Shown here: in pieces, positions 9,001-18,204 of the stretch
Numbering within the stretch: position 1 is the stretch's first letter
How the letters are laid out: each line of letters opens with the position of its first letter
Source: an uncultured Lachnospiraceae bacterium
Lineage (GTDB): Bacteria > Bacillota > Clostridia > Lachnospirales > Lachnospiraceae
Length of the DNA: 38,420 nucleotides
Assembly: GCA_947627245.1 (NCBI GenBank)
Contig: CANQVH010000033.1
Span: forward strand, 1 to 38,420
Direction of reading: 5' to 3'
Notes under the pieces: model-generated
Told to the model about the DNA's origin: nothing
Database searches by the model: none
The model's input: only the letters and a program-made list of their open reading frames with translations
Program-made: the position numbers and the translations under genes

Positions 9001-10299
9001 CTAAAAACGCAGTTCCCTCTTCCAGCAAAGCCCTGAAGATCGGTAAAGTCCTCCGAACCCGAGATCCTCCACCTCGATCTGGCAGCACGTCGCCGATGAG
9101 AACCAGACGGTCATGCGCAGCTTCGTCGCGCGGTCCGGTCTCGCCGGCAGTCCGGGAAGCCGCATCGTGTGCAGGATGCTCTCTCCCTCCGCCATCGGCC
9201 GGGAAAGAACACGGATCTCACGCTCTCCGTTCAAAATAAACTCACAGACATGGTGCGCCTCGTACCAGTTGATTCCTGCGCTCACCAGCGGGTAATACGT
9301 TTCCTTTCCCCGGACGCGCATCTCCATGCCGATATTTCGCTCGATCATATCACGCCCGCCGAAGATGATCCCGTGCCCCTCGATCATCCCTACGCGCTCC
9401 ATCACCGCATAGCAGGCGCCCTTCGAGTACAGATTCCGCCCCTGAAACGCGTGTCGCTTGTAACAGAGGAACTGAATCGACCGCTCCGCCCAGCTCTTGT
9501 TGAAATAATCGCCCATCAGATAACTGGCAGACACGTTCCTGCGCTCGAACACCTTCTTCAGAAGCTCAAAGAACAGGCGATCCTTTTCCTTCTGCCACTC
9601 GGTATCCCCGCGTCCGGCGCGCACCTCTTCATTCATCGGCTGCCGGGCAACCGGCGTTACCGTGGCGATCGCCGGTCTCGTGCTGCGGTCGATGTGAAGC
9701 ACATACCCGACGATCGCCTCGTCTTCGTATGTCAAGAGCGCCACATCCTGATACCACAGCTCTTTTTTCTGGTTGATCGTATGGTAAAAAAACGAAGAAA
9801 GATAATCCTGTAAATAAATCTGCTTGCGGTCAAGGCCGTTTCGCTCCAGCGCCTCAACGATCACCGTGCTCCACCAGTCGTCAAGCTCGCGCACCGTCGC
9901 CATCACATGCAGCCTTGTCTCCTGCGTCAACAGCTTCAACTTCGACAGACAAAGCTGAAAATAGGCTGCCAGAAGCTCCGCCGGCACATAGCTTCGCCCA
10001 TTGCAGAAGACCTGTTCCTGCCGCGCGATCTTATTGTACAGATCCGTGATCCCGCTTCGGTCCTGCGCAATTTGCTTTTCCCCATTCTTCTGTCCGGCGG
10101 CCTGCTCTTCCTTTCCATCCCAGAGACGCCACTTCCCGCGGCCGTCCTGACGCATACCCATCGGCAAAAGCGCATGCTCCGCGTCCGACGACGCGCCCAG
10201 CGTCATCGGCTCTTTGACCGACTGATGATAATAAGTGATCTGGGCATACTGTTCGTTCAATTCGATTCCAAGCACCAGTTCGTTTGTCGCCTGTATCAT
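9001..10299 (-). CDS. Hsp70/actin-fold-like protein with degenerate ATP site (DUF5716-like)
   Basis: This 432-residue protein belongs, from memory, to a Lachnospiraceae family of unknown function (DUF5716; name not checked). Its layout follows Hsp70. Residues 8-24 (VLGIELNEQYAQITYY) sit where DnaK has the phosphate-1 loop, but the Gly-Thr-Thr is gone. Residues 104-200 match the subdomain with a Pro-Ala-Glu-Leu-Leu helix, a VMATVRELDDWW strand and a LQDYLSSFFYH helix. Residues 258-300 (YLMGDYFNKSW, then GRNLYSKGACYAVME) match the LvGG...NP..aVA.GAA region, again without the glycine pair. Residues 335-425 contain LPGLPARP and IEVEDLGFG and resemble the beta-sandwich substrate-binding domain. 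This suggests a non-catalytic Hsp70-like scaffold; that is inference. GGGAG precedes the ATG. Confidence 0.75.
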   Translation of the reverse strand: MIQATNELVLGIELNEQYAQITYYHQSVKEPMTLGASSDAEHALLPMGMRQDGRGKWRLWDGKEEQAAGQKNGEKQIAQDRSGITDLYNKIARQEQVFCNGRSYVPAELLAAYFQLCLSKLKLLTQETRLHVMATVRELDDWWSTVIVEALERNGLDRKQIYLQDYLSSFFYHTINQKKELWYQDVALLTYEDEAIVGYVLHIDRSTRPAIATVTPVARQPMNEEVRAGRGDTEWQKEKDRLFFELLKKVFERRNVSASYLMGDYFNKSWAERSIQFLCYKRHAFQGRNLYSKGACYAVMERVGMIEGHGIIFGGRDMIERNIGMEMRVRGKETYYPLVSAGINWYEAHHVCEFILNGEREIRVLSRPMAEGESILHTMRLPGLPARPDRATKLRMTVWFSSATCCQIEVEDLGFGGLYRSSGLCWKRELRF

Positions 10300-10356
10300 A
10301 GATTCTCCCTGTCCCTTGTCTCTTCCTCAATATGATCCGCGGATATCCTCCGGCGC

Positions 10357-13300
10357 TCAAACCGGCGTAAAGACTTCCTCCGCGAGATACTCCAGCGTCA
10401 GGTAGGATTCCAGCTCCTCATGGAACTGTTTTTCTCCCGCAGCCCTCGCCCGCGCGATACGGTTCAGGAACTCGTACTTCGAGACCCGACCGGACGTCGC
10501 AGACGGCGCGCGCAACACCCACAGATCCGTCTTTTTCCGTTCGTTTCCCAGCTCTTCCTCGAGGTAGCATTCGAGCTCGTCTCCGTCAAAAAGCGTGAAC
10601 TCCCGGACAAAGATACCTTCGAAATAGTCCTTCATCGGCTCCTCACGGTAATTCTCCTCCCTGCCGCGCAGACGGTAGAAGATCGTCACCTTGCTCTTCG
10701 GATTGCAGGCGTACTCCGCAAAAACCCTGCCCTCCATCTGATACGGCCGCAGCAGCTCCTCGTCGAAGCGTCTCCAGAACGCAAAGCGCATTCCCTTCGC
10801 GCCAAACTCTTCGAGCAGATTTTCCGCGATTCTTCTCTGCTCCGGCTTCAGCTCAAGGCTCCGCGCATAAAACTGCAGAAGCGCAAGACGGCACACCGGC
10901 TCCTGTTCCTCGGATCTGTTCTTCCGCGCAAGATACAGGTATTCGCGCTCAATGTAGGCAAACACCGGATCCGATACGGGAATATCCTTCACAAAATATT
11001 CGTACGCCTTGAGATTCACATAAGCCCTGCAAAGCCTCTTGCGTCCCATCTTTTTCCAATAGGATTCAAACACGGCCTCCGAGCCTTGCGTCCCGCTTCT
11101 CGTGAACAGGATCATCGTTATGATCTTCTCCTCCAGAAGCATCGTATCCAGATCAAAACGGAGCGCCGCCTGCCAGATCAGCTTCATATCGCGTACCGGT
11201 CCCTCATAGTAGAGGAGCAGGTACCGTAGCAGCTTGTCGTCGTATTTGCCCCGGTCAAAACAGTAATGACACAGGGATACCAGCATGGAGTTCTCCTCAA
11301 ACTCCAGCTCCAGCACCATACGGCTGCAGATGCGCACAAGCTGGAGCAGCGCGATCCCCTCCGTCCCGTAGGTGTCGAGAAGCGCAAACGCGTCCGCGCA
11401 CTTTCCTTCCTCCGCCAGAAGCGTAATCAGAGCCGCCTTATCTACCCTCACATAAGACAGATACGGAATATGCTCCAGAAATTCCGCCAGAGAATCGTCG
11501 CGGATATGGTTTACATAATAATTCATCACTTCTCTGCGCATGCAATCGCGAAACGTCTCCGAAAATGCTTCCGTCTCGCACGCCGCGGCAAAATACGGCA
11601 GCGTCCGTCTCTGCACCGGTCCCGTCTCCATGCATCTGACGCAGATATACAAAAGCAGTCCCGGATACTCCGGCGCCATCTGCGCGCACCACGCAAGCAG
11701 CTCCTCGTCCTCAAGCATCCTCCGGATACCGCTGTCTGCGGGCGCCGGATACCGGCGTCCCTGCATGTCCTCGAACACGATCGCACTGTCCGGGTCATAG
11801 ATGCGGACAAAGGCGCGCCCGTCCGTCAGAGGCGCGGCCTGCTCTCTCCGAAGCCGCGTAGAGTGGACGATTACCTGTCGGATGTTCGGCAGACTGCATG
11901 TGACCTCGCAGGTAAACAGAATCCCCGCCAGCTTCTCCGCGGAGGATCTTGTCAGCGTCTTTTTCCGCAGAAATGTCCGATAGAGCACTGCAAGATCATC
12001 TGAGACATGTCCCGCCTCCAACTGATCCGTCGTAAATTTTTCCATCGCCGTCCGATAGCTGCGGAAGGTCTGCGCGTCACGCTCCCGATTTTCCACGATC
12101 CTGCGGTAGATCGCAGCTCTCCTGCGGTAATCCAGCGCAGTATCGTATGCAAAATACATCCGGATCACCTGCGGCATGGAATCCATGTCGAGGCTGTCCA
12201 TCGTCTCCATATAATATTCATACAAACCCGTGATGCGCAGCCCGATCTCGACGCCCTTCGCGTACCACGGGAAAAAGCAGCTATCCTTTTTGTCTCCCTT
12301 CATCAGCAGAAGACATACCGCTTTCACAAGGTCCTCGGACGGGTAAAGCTGATAGCCGCTTGTCAGCACCTCGTAGAGTCTTTGGTCGAACGTCGGATAA
12401 TGCGCCGCCAGACCCGCCGCCTGCCGCACGACCTCCGCGGTCAGAACCGCTTCTTCCTTCGCGAAGCGCAGAAGCTGCAGCTCAAAGGAATCCAGCCGCC
12501 GCATCAGAAACGGATCGTTCTTCAGAATCTGATACGCCTCAAGATACATGATCCGGCTCCTGCAACCGAAGCGGAACTGCTCCGCGATGGCCTCATACTT
12601 CGCGTTGTCATTGTGCAGATAAGTCTCCTGCAGGTACAGAAGGATCCAGAGCAGCCTCCAGTTCGTCCTGTCCCGCGAAAACAGACGGACGATCTCCTCC
12701 TCCACACGATCGACATAAGCCGCCTCGTGGTAAAAGAACGTCGTCATGTACAGATAAAATCCGTATCGCTCCGGGGAACCGTCCCGGCGAATTTGCCCCT
12801 CCAGACTCTCGAGAAGCTTCAGCGCCCTCTGCTTCTTTCCGTCCGCAAAATAGAGCTGCACCAGAAACAGATCCGCGTACAGATCCTGTCCTCCGGACCG
12901 CTTGTAGCTGCCAAGCACGCTCACCGAACGCTCCACCCATGTGGAGAGATCGATCTTCTTCAGGCGGAAGCGCACATAAAGAGCTTCCAGCTCCTTCCTC
13001 ATGATCTTGCGGGTATGATACCCGCGCCCTGCTCCGCCGCGTTCTTCTCTGTGCGCCGTCACTTGGATCAGGAGCGTCCGGCAGCCTGCCGTCAGAGAGA
13101 TCTGCGCGTAATTGTTCCCCGCGTGCATCAAGTTCGTATCCAAAATGAAATTCAGCTCATACGTGCTGCCAGCGAACTCCTCCGTCGTAAAAGATTTCTT
13201 CTCAAGGCGCAAAAAGCGCGCGTCCGAGCTCGCGGCGATCTCCTGATACCCCCACGTATTTTTCAGGATCCGGATCGTCTGCCCCACCGGAACGGAAAGC

Positions 13301-13911
13301 CCGTCCCACCGATAGGAATTCTGCTCCGCGGACAGCTCGATCGGCTCCTTTGCGCCTGTTCCGACCAGAAACTCCTCGACCTGCGCACAACCGCTCCCCT
13401 GCGCGCGCAGACTTCCGTAAAGCGCCGCAGTATGTGGATCTCCCGTCTCCATCCTTTTCTCAAACTCCGCCGAGGCAAAGATACGGCTCGCCTTCCGGCA
13501 ATCCTCCCGCGCCACCGCGGCAAGCGCCTGCACGCTTTCGACCCGTGCGGCTTCTCCGGCCTGCGTCCCCTGCTCTACCGCAATCTCGTACGGCAGGACA
13601 TACTCTCCGAGGTCGCTGCAGATCGTGATGCTTCCCTGCTCCTGCGTCCCCTCTTCGAACCCGCTGCAGTCGATCTGAAACCGGATATCGTTCTCAATCC
13701 CCTGAAACTCCGCCGGGGAGCACAGCATACGCGGACTGGACGCGTAGAGAAAGCCCTTGACCTTGCTGTGATCCGCGGCCGAGATCCGGAAGCTTCCGCG
13801 CGCCGCTTCCCCGGGCGCAGCGCTGAGTGTAAGCCTTTCGGGCTCAATCACAAGCTTTGCAGGTTCATATTCAAATATTCCGTTTAATAGCTGTTCGATA
13901 CGTCTTTTCAA
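10357..13911 (-). CDS. Large beta-sandwich plus helical-repeat protein (DUF5717-like)
   Basis: This 1184-residue protein has no signal peptide or membrane segment. The first ~115 residues form a beta-rich domain (LVIEPERLTLSAAPGEAARG, later GSITICSDLGEYVLPYEI). A second beta-rich domain spans about 190-290 (IELSAEQNSYRWDGLSVPVG, ending in TLLIQVTAHRE). The remaining ~890 residues are almost wholly helical, with TPR/HAT-like pairs. I recall this as the Lachnospiraceae family DUF5717 (N- and C-domain), unverified. The frame opens with TTG at 13909-13911 behind GGGTGAT; no ATG fits better, so a TTG start is proposed. It is first in the three-gene set, with the Hsp70-like gene 57 nt downstream. 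Partner binding through the repeats is inferred; no catalytic motif is seen. Confidence 0.8.
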   Translation of the reverse strand: MKRRIEQLLNGIFEYEPAKLVIEPERLTLSAAPGEAARGSFRISAADHSKVKGFLYASSPRMLCSPAEFQGIENDIRFQIDCSGFEEGTQEQGSITICSDLGEYVLPYEIAVEQGTQAGEAARVESVQALAAVAREDCRKASRIFASAEFEKRMETGDPHTAALYGSLRAQGSGCAQVEEFLVGTGAKEPIELSAEQNSYRWDGLSVPVGQTIRILKNTWGYQEIAASSDARFLRLEKKSFTTEEFAGSTYELNFILDTNLMHAGNNYAQISLTAGCRTLLIQVTAHREERGGAGRGYHTRKIMRKELEALYVRFRLKKIDLSTWVERSVSVLGSYKRSGGQDLYADLFLVQLYFADGKKQRALKLLESLEGQIRRDGSPERYGFYLYMTTFFYHEAAYVDRVEEEIVRLFSRDRTNWRLLWILLYLQETYLHNDNAKYEAIAEQFRFGCRSRIMYLEAYQILKNDPFLMRRLDSFELQLLRFAKEEAVLTAEVVRQAAGLAAHYPTFDQRLYEVLTSGYQLYPSEDLVKAVCLLLMKGDKKDSCFFPWYAKGVEIGLRITGLYEYYMETMDSLDMDSMPQVIRMYFAYDTALDYRRRAAIYRRIVENRERDAQTFRSYRTAMEKFTTDQLEAGHVSDDLAVLYRTFLRKKTLTRSSAEKLAGILFTCEVTCSLPNIRQVIVHSTRLRREQAAPLTDGRAFVRIYDPDSAIVFEDMQGRRYPAPADSGIRRMLEDEELLAWCAQMAPEYPGLLLYICVRCMETGPVQRRTLPYFAAACETEAFSETFRDCMRREVMNYYVNHIRDDSLAEFLEHIPYLSYVRVDKAALITLLAEEGKCADAFALLDTYGTEGIALLQLVRICSRMVLELEFEENSMLVSLCHYCFDRGKYDDKLLRYLLLYYEGPVRDMKLIWQAALRFDLDTMLLEEKIITMILFTRSGTQGSEAVFESYWKKMGRKRLCRAYVNLKAYEYFVKDIPVSDPVFAYIEREYLYLARKNRSEEQEPVCRLALLQFYARSLELKPEQRRIAENLLEEFGAKGMRFAFWRRFDEELLRPYQMEGRVFAEYACNPKSKVTIFYRLRGREENYREEPMKDYFEGIFVREFTLFDGDELECYLEEELGNERKKTDLWVLRAPSATSGRVSKYEFLNRIARARAAGEKQFHEELESYLTLEYLAEEVFTPV

Positions 13912-13943
13912 TTCCGATCACCCATCCTGTAAATACCAGTTAA

Positions 13944-13973
13944 AGTATATCACTTTCGGACTGTTCTTCGCAA
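13944..13973 (-). promoter_or_regulatory. Extended -10 promoter of the three-gene set
   Basis: On the minus strand TGATATACT provides an extended -10 (TATACT 13944-13949). TTGCGA (13968-13973) lies 18 bp upstream. The leader to the TTG start is about 25-30 nt. Confidence 0.55.
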
Positions 13974-14111
13974 GCATTCTGCTGATATTTATGAAACATT
14001 AAGTTTGTCAAGGTCTAAAACTTTTTAAAATTTCCGCCGCGGATGAATAGGCGGGTTGCAAAATGTGAATCATTTTATCAGAAGACAAGATACATGCAGG
14101 AGGATGATCAC

Positions 14112-14891
14112 ATGGCACTTAACAAAGTAGAGATCTGCGGCGTCAATACCGCAAAGCTTCCGACACTGACCGGGGAGGAAAAAGAGTTCCTGTTTGAGCG
14201 CATCAAGGCGGGCGATGAAAATGCGCGGGAGCTGTACATCAAAGGGAATCTACGTCTGGTCCTGAGTGTGATCAAGCGTTTTTCGAGCAGCAATGAAAAT
14301 GTGGACGACCTCTTTCAGATCGGCTGCATCGGACTCATGAAAGCCATAGACAACTTCAATACGGATCTTGATGTAAAATTCAGCACATATGCGGTCCCGA
14401 TGATCATCGGCGAGATCCGTCGGTATCTGCGGGACAACAACGCAATCCGCGTCAGCCGGTCGCTGCGTGACACGGCCTACAAGGCGATCTACGCAAAGGA
14501 GAGCTATACGAAAAAATACCTGAAGGAGCCCACGATCAACGAGATCGCAGAAGAAATCGGCGTGCCGAAGGAGGAGATCGTCTATGCGATGGACGCGATT
14601 CAGAGCCCGGTCAGCCTCTACGATCCGGTATACACCGAGGGCGGAGACGCGCTCTACGTCATGGATCAGATCAGCGATAAGAAAAATAAGGAGGAAAACT
14701 GGGTCGAGGTCATCTCCCTGAAGGAAGCGATGAAACGGCTGGACGAGCGGGAAAAGCACATCATCGAGCTTCGGTTCTACGAGGGCAAGACGCAGATGGA
14801 GGTGGCATCCGAGATTGGCATCTCACAGGCGCAGGTAAGCCGGCTCGAGAAGAACGCACTCAAAAACATGCGCAATTATCTGCGGGCCTGA
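14112..14891 (+). CDS. sigG: Forespore RNA polymerase sigma factor SigG
   Basis: SigG directs late forespore transcription. The 259-residue protein begins NKVEICGVNTAKLPTL, the SigG-specific N-terminal anti-sigma-sensitive region. Region 2 contains NLRLVLSVIKRF, DDLFQIGCIGLMKAIDNF and KFSTYAVPMIIGEIRRYL with RDNNAIRVSRSLRD. Region 4 ends in KTQMEVASEIGISQAQVSRLEK, the helix-turn-helix. The ATG at 14112 follows AGGAGG; the frame could extend upstream to 14043 but that start has no ribosome-binding site. It is unlinked from sigE by orientation: spoIIGA-sigE are on the other strand and 2.5 kb away. It converges with ymxH, with a 28-bp gap. Confidence 0.96.
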   Translation: MALNKVEICGVNTAKLPTLTGEEKEFLFERIKAGDENARELYIKGNLRLVLSVIKRFSSSNENVDDLFQIGCIGLMKAIDNFNTDLDVKFSTYAVPMIIGEIRRYLRDNNAIRVSRSLRDTAYKAIYAKESYTKKYLKEPTINEIAEEIGVPKEEIVYAMDAIQSPVSLYDPVYTEGGDALYVMDQISDKKNKEENWVEVISLKEAMKRLDEREKHIIELRFYEGKTQMEVASEIGISQAQVSRLEKNALKNMRNYLRA

Positions 14892-14919
14892 GCGTTCTAT
14901 CGGCAGGCGACCCGGTGTT

Positions 14920-15177
14920 TCACCCGCATTTCCTGCGAACGTCCTCCTCGCTGACCTCCACCAAAATGATGTCGGTCCCGATCTGTACAATACATTTCCA
15001 CGGGATAACGTATTCGTACTCTCTTCCGAGGAACCAACAGAATTTTCCGGGACCCGGCACGATCAGCGCAAGGATGCAGCCGGTCTTGCAGTCAAAATCA
15101 AGATCGCTGACGCACCCGAGCGACCGGCAGGTACAGATATTGATCACTTCTTTTTGTTTCAGGTCATAAAATCGCAT
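14920..15177 (-). CDS. ymxH: YlmC/YmxH-family PRC-barrel sporulation protein
   Basis: This 85-residue protein starts MRFYDLKQKEVINIC and has the conserved core ALIVPGPGKFCWFLGREYEY and IPWKCIVQIGTDIILVEV of the YlmC/YmxH family. The fold is a PRC barrel, and members are conserved among endospore formers, often beside sigG. Of two close ATGs, 15175-15177 has GGGAG at better spacing than 15181-15183. Its orientation is opposite to sigG and nrdR on either side, which is unusual given the co-directional order I recall in clostridia. A TATAAT-like -10 preceded by CA lies at 15209-15214 without a clear -35; a sporulation sigma factor could be used, but this is not established. Confidence 0.92.
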   Translation of the reverse strand: MRFYDLKQKEVINICTCRSLGCVSDLDFDCKTGCILALIVPGPGKFCWFLGREYEYVIPWKCIVQIGTDIILVEVSEEDVRRKCG

Positions 15178-15223
15178 GGACATTCTCCCATCACGCGGCG
15201 GCTGATTTATTATATGACGATTC

Positions 15224-15252
15224 TTGACAGTAGTTCCGACATCCTTTATACT
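15224..15252 (+). promoter_or_regulatory. Sigma-A promoter of nrdR
   Basis: TTGACA (15224-15229) and TATACT (15247-15252) are separated by exactly 17 bp. This is one of the best promoters in the window; the leader is about 27 nt. Confidence 0.75.
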
Positions 15253-15285
15253 TTAAGAAATGAAGAATCCGGGAGGTAATATAGA

Positions 15286-15735
15286 ATGAAATGTCCGTTT
15301 TGCAGTCAGGAGAATACACGTGTCGTAGATTCGAGACCGGCGGATGAGAACAGCTCCATCCGGAGAAGGCGCATGTGCGACGCATGCGGAAAACGCTTTA
15401 CGACCTACGAAAAGGTGGACACGATCCCACTCGTCGTGATTAAAAAGGACCAGACCAGAGAACAGTACGACCGTCGAAAGATCGAGGCGGGCGTGATGCG
15501 CGCATGCTACAAGCGGCCGATCCCGATCCAGAAGATCAAAGAGATGATCGACGCGGCAGAGATGGAGATCTTCAATCTCGAAGAAAAAGAGATCGAGAGC
15601 AAAGTGATCGGCGAGATCGTAATGGACAAGCTGAAAGATCTGGAGGCTGTCGCATATGTGCGTTTCGCCTCCGTCTATCGCGAGTTCAAGGACGTCAACA
15701 CCTTCATGAACGAGCTGAAGAAAATACTGGAATAA
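15286..15735 (+). CDS. nrdR: Transcriptional repressor NrdR
   Basis: NrdR is an ATP/dATP-sensing repressor of ribonucleotide reductase genes. The 149-residue protein starts MKCPFC with a zinc ribbon (Cys3, Cys6, Cys31, Cys34), followed by GKRFTTYEKVD and the ATP-cone domain (about residues 47-137, KKDQTREQYDRRKI to VAYVRFASVYREF). Length and motifs are standard. GGGAGG lies well placed before the ATG. The stop codon is 3 bp from that of the converging DUF2075 gene, with no terminator between them, so read-through would generate antisense RNA to that gene. Confidence 0.96.
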   Translation: MKCPFCSQENTRVVDSRPADENSSIRRRRMCDACGKRFTTYEKVDTIPLVVIKKDQTREQYDRRKIEAGVMRACYKRPIPIQKIKEMIDAAEMEIFNLEEKEIESKVIGEIVMDKLKDLEAVAYVRFASVYREFKDVNTFMNELKKILE

Positions 15736-15738
15736 ATT

Positions 15739-17325
15739 TCAGGCGCCCTTGGTTTTTGCTCTCTTACTTTCTTCCCCTTTTGTCATTGCATGTAAAATAT
15801 TTTTAAAAAGCGGCTCGTTTTCGATCACCAAAATGCAGAGTTTTTCTCGTGCGCGGGTCGCCCCCTGATACCACAATTTTACAAGGTCAAAGTCGTAGTC
15901 CTTAGGAGGGTTTGCTTTAAGCTCTCCGTGTTCATCGTAGAAGAAATGATCGTCCATAGGAACCATCACATAATCAAATTCCTGCCCGACGATTTTTTGC
16001 GTGTCTTCATAATCGCTGAACTCGGCAAAATCGGACCCATTCCACGGCACAGGATAGTTGATAAACTTATATTTCTTGTTTTGTACATAATATTCTACGA
16101 TCTCTTTTGCGGCATCAACTTTCGACGCAAATAATACCTCTATATTGTGAGAAGCTCTTTCCTTCGGGTCAAACGTCAGATTCAGATTCGTCACTTTGCC
16201 TATGAAAGACATAATTTCACTGTTTGTCCGGATTGTTTTTTTTAGCTTTTCTTCCTTGACAAATCCCTGATGTTTCTTTATTTTTTCAGGAATATCGTCA
16301 CTCTTACTTGTTTTGCGAAATGTCTGCTCACGATCATAAGAAAACACACAGCTTATTTCCTTTTCATCCACCTTTTCCATTAGGGGTACAAGGTTTTTCT
16401 CGTAATATAATCTTTGCGCTTCGTCCACAAAAACATACTCTGTCCCCGGCGGCAATTCACGCTCCTTCGCCGAAATTAATCGGACGCCCTCCCATTTCTC
16501 CTTCAGCGCAAAATGCCCCTCTGACAGCGTACCTGAGTGTACGACACATACCTTTCCCGCCCCTTTGCTTTCCGCCAAGTTTCGCGCAATGTCGTAAAGC
16601 AGTAATGTCTTTCCGGTTCCTGCGGTGCCCGTGATCCCCCATATTTTTCCCTTTTCCTCAGTAATCCCGGTGATGATCTCCTTTTTAATATTCTCCTGCA
16701 GATTCGTCAAAAAATAACTGCCGTTTAAAAAGCGCTCCGGCTGATTGATCGGGGAGAGCAGATAATCTTTTGCATGAAACAGGCTCTCTATGCCGCAATC
16801 CATACACGGCTTTTTCAACGTAATCTGTTCCAATATTTTCCGGACGCTCGATCTTAGCAGCCTGTCACTGTCACCGTAATAGCGATAGACGATAGGTTCC
16901 GGATCTGCCATTACATAACAGAATGAAACGATCTCCCGTCCAAGATGAGACAGATAATGTCTGTTTTGCTTTAATTGTTTTTTGATCTTCTTTTGATTTT
17001 CTTTCTCATACTTCTGACTTTTCAATTCAATATTGACAACCGTCCCGGGAACTTCCCCAGCCTCCTGCCCGGACCCATAGATCTTCAATAAATCGAATTC
17101 CTTGGAAATTTGCGGGATAGAAAAACCATAAAAAAAATGGTCGAAGTCCGATGTATTCGCTCCTGCTTCTTTGAGTTTCCTCACCAGATTTTCAAGCGTA
17201 TCAATTTCTCTTTCTTTTCCATCGTGTTTTGTTTCAACCTGACCAAGCGCGTCAGCGTAATCGCAAAACGTCTCCCACTCTATGCCTTTTCCGTGACACA
17301 GTATATCAAGATTAATCGCGTTCAT
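15739..17325 (-). CDS. Predicted nuclease-helicase, PD-(D/E)XK-like domain plus DUF2075
   Basis: This 528-residue protein has two parts. The N-terminal part (about 1-200) shows FDLL with Asp78, then IELK with Glu100 and Lys102, followed by a Gln-containing helix; this is the layout of a PD-(D/E)XK nuclease. The C-terminal part is an SF1-like DUF2075 ATPase with Walker A GTAGTGKT (233-240), Walker B FVDEAQ (299-304), motif III SYDREQTF (329-336), a motif IV arginine near 366, motif V GQEFDYVMV (447-455) and motif VI QGATRARE (487-494). A DNA-processing enzyme is likely, perhaps host defence. The gene looks more AT-rich than its neighbours, has its own promoter, and separates sigE from nrdR, consistent with acquisition. 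Confidence 0.8.
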   Translation of the reverse strand: MNAINLDILCHGKGIEWETFCDYADALGQVETKHDGKEREIDTLENLVRKLKEAGANTSDFDHFFYGFSIPQISKEFDLLKIYGSGQEAGEVPGTVVNIELKSQKYEKENQKKIKKQLKQNRHYLSHLGREIVSFCYVMADPEPIVYRYYGDSDRLLRSSVRKILEQITLKKPCMDCGIESLFHAKDYLLSPINQPERFLNGSYFLTNLQENIKKEIITGITEEKGKIWGITGTAGTGKTLLLYDIARNLAESKGAGKVCVVHSGTLSEGHFALKEKWEGVRLISAKERELPPGTEYVFVDEAQRLYYEKNLVPLMEKVDEKEISCVFSYDREQTFRKTSKSDDIPEKIKKHQGFVKEEKLKKTIRTNSEIMSFIGKVTNLNLTFDPKERASHNIEVLFASKVDAAKEIVEYYVQNKKYKFINYPVPWNGSDFAEFSDYEDTQKIVGQEFDYVMVPMDDHFFYDEHGELKANPPKDYDFDLVKLWYQGATRAREKLCILVIENEPLFKNILHAMTKGEESKRAKTKGA

Positions 17326-17367
17326 TTGAATTTTTCCTCATAAGTATATATTTTGTTTTCTGACTGA

Positions 17368-17397
17368 ATTATAAGACGGATCGTACAGTTAAGTCAA
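17368..17397 (-). promoter_or_regulatory. Sigma-A-type promoter of the nuclease-helicase gene
   Basis: On the minus strand TTGACT (17392-17397) and a perfect TATAAT (17368-17373) are 18 bp apart. They lie in the 84-bp gap downstream of sigE, so expression need not depend on sporulation. Confidence 0.65.
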
Positions 17398-17409
17398 TTA
17401 AAATCGAAA

Positions 17410-18150
17410 TCATTCAAACCGCACGATCTCCCTTCTGAGGCGCTTGATGATCCGTTTCTCCAGCCTCGAAATATAAGACTGCGAAATCCCGAGCAGATCC
17501 GCGACCTCCTTTTGCGTCTTCTCCTCGCCGTCCCGTGTGTTGATGCCGAAGCGCAGATGAATGATCGTCTGTTCCCGCTTGGAGAGCTTGGCGATTGCGG
17601 CCAGCAGCAGATTGTGCTCCGCCTCTGTCTCCATATCGCGTGAAATCACATCCTCGTCCGTTCCCAGAATATCCGAGAGAAGCAGTTCATTCCCGTCCCA
17701 GTCTACGTTCAGGGGCTCGTCGATCGAGACCTCCATCTTGTTCTTGCTGTTGCGGCGCAGATACATCAGGATCTCGTTCTCAATGCAGCGCGAGGCGTAT
17801 GTCGCAAGCTTGATCTTCTTGTCCGGATTGAACGTGTTGATCGCCTTGATCAGCCCGATCGTCCCGATCGAGATCAGATCCTCGACGCCGACGCCCGTAT
17901 TGTCGAATTTCTTTGCTATGTATACGACCAGCCGAAGATTATGCTCGATAAGCTGGCTCTTCGCCTTCGCGTCCCCGTCCTTTCCCAGCATCCCGAGAAG
18001 CGACCTTTCCTGCTCCGGTTCAAGCGGCGCAGGCAGCACCTCGGTCCCGCCGATATAATGTGTTTCCTTTGGTTTGCGAAACAGAACATCCCCGAAATTC
18101 GCCGCCATTTTAAACTGGAACCGCTGAGGCATCGCAATTTTTACAACCAT
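17410..18150 (-). CDS. sigE: Mother-cell sigma factor pro-SigE
   Basis: SigE is the first mother-cell sigma factor, made as an inactive precursor. The 246-residue protein has an N-terminal pro-sequence up to about HYIGG, the point where Bacillus pro-SigE is cleaved (YYIGG). Region 2 contains [30 protein letters not shown] and [40 protein letters not shown] follows, and region 4 contains [22 protein letters not shown]. The start is ATG 18148-18150 behind GGGGAG; an in-frame TTG at 18180 lacks support. It lies 54 nt downstream of spoIIGA, whose product would process it. Confidence 0.96.
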   Translation of the reverse strand: MVVKIAMPQRFQFKMAANFGDVLFRKPKETHYIGGTEVLPAPLEPEQERSLLGMLGKDGDAKAKSQLIEHNLRLVVYIAKKFDNTGVGVEDLISIGTIGLIKAINTFNPDKKIKLATYASRCIENEILMYLRRNSKNKMEVSIDEPLNVDWDGNELLLSDILGTDEDVISRDMETEAEHNLLLAAIAKLSKREQTIIHLRFGINTRDGEEKTQKEVADLLGISQSYISRLEKRIIKRLRREIVRFE

Positions 18151-18204
18151 CTCTCTTCTCCCCTTTTCGTAGCTGTTCAATACCCTTGTTACCGTTACTG
18201 TTTT

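Noticed and set aside
14044..14077. TGAATA and CATTTTA upstream of sigG, resembling a SigF/SigG promoter
   Set aside because: The 21-bp spacing exceeds the roughly 15-18 bp expected for these sigma factors; no better pair was found, so no promoter is claimed.
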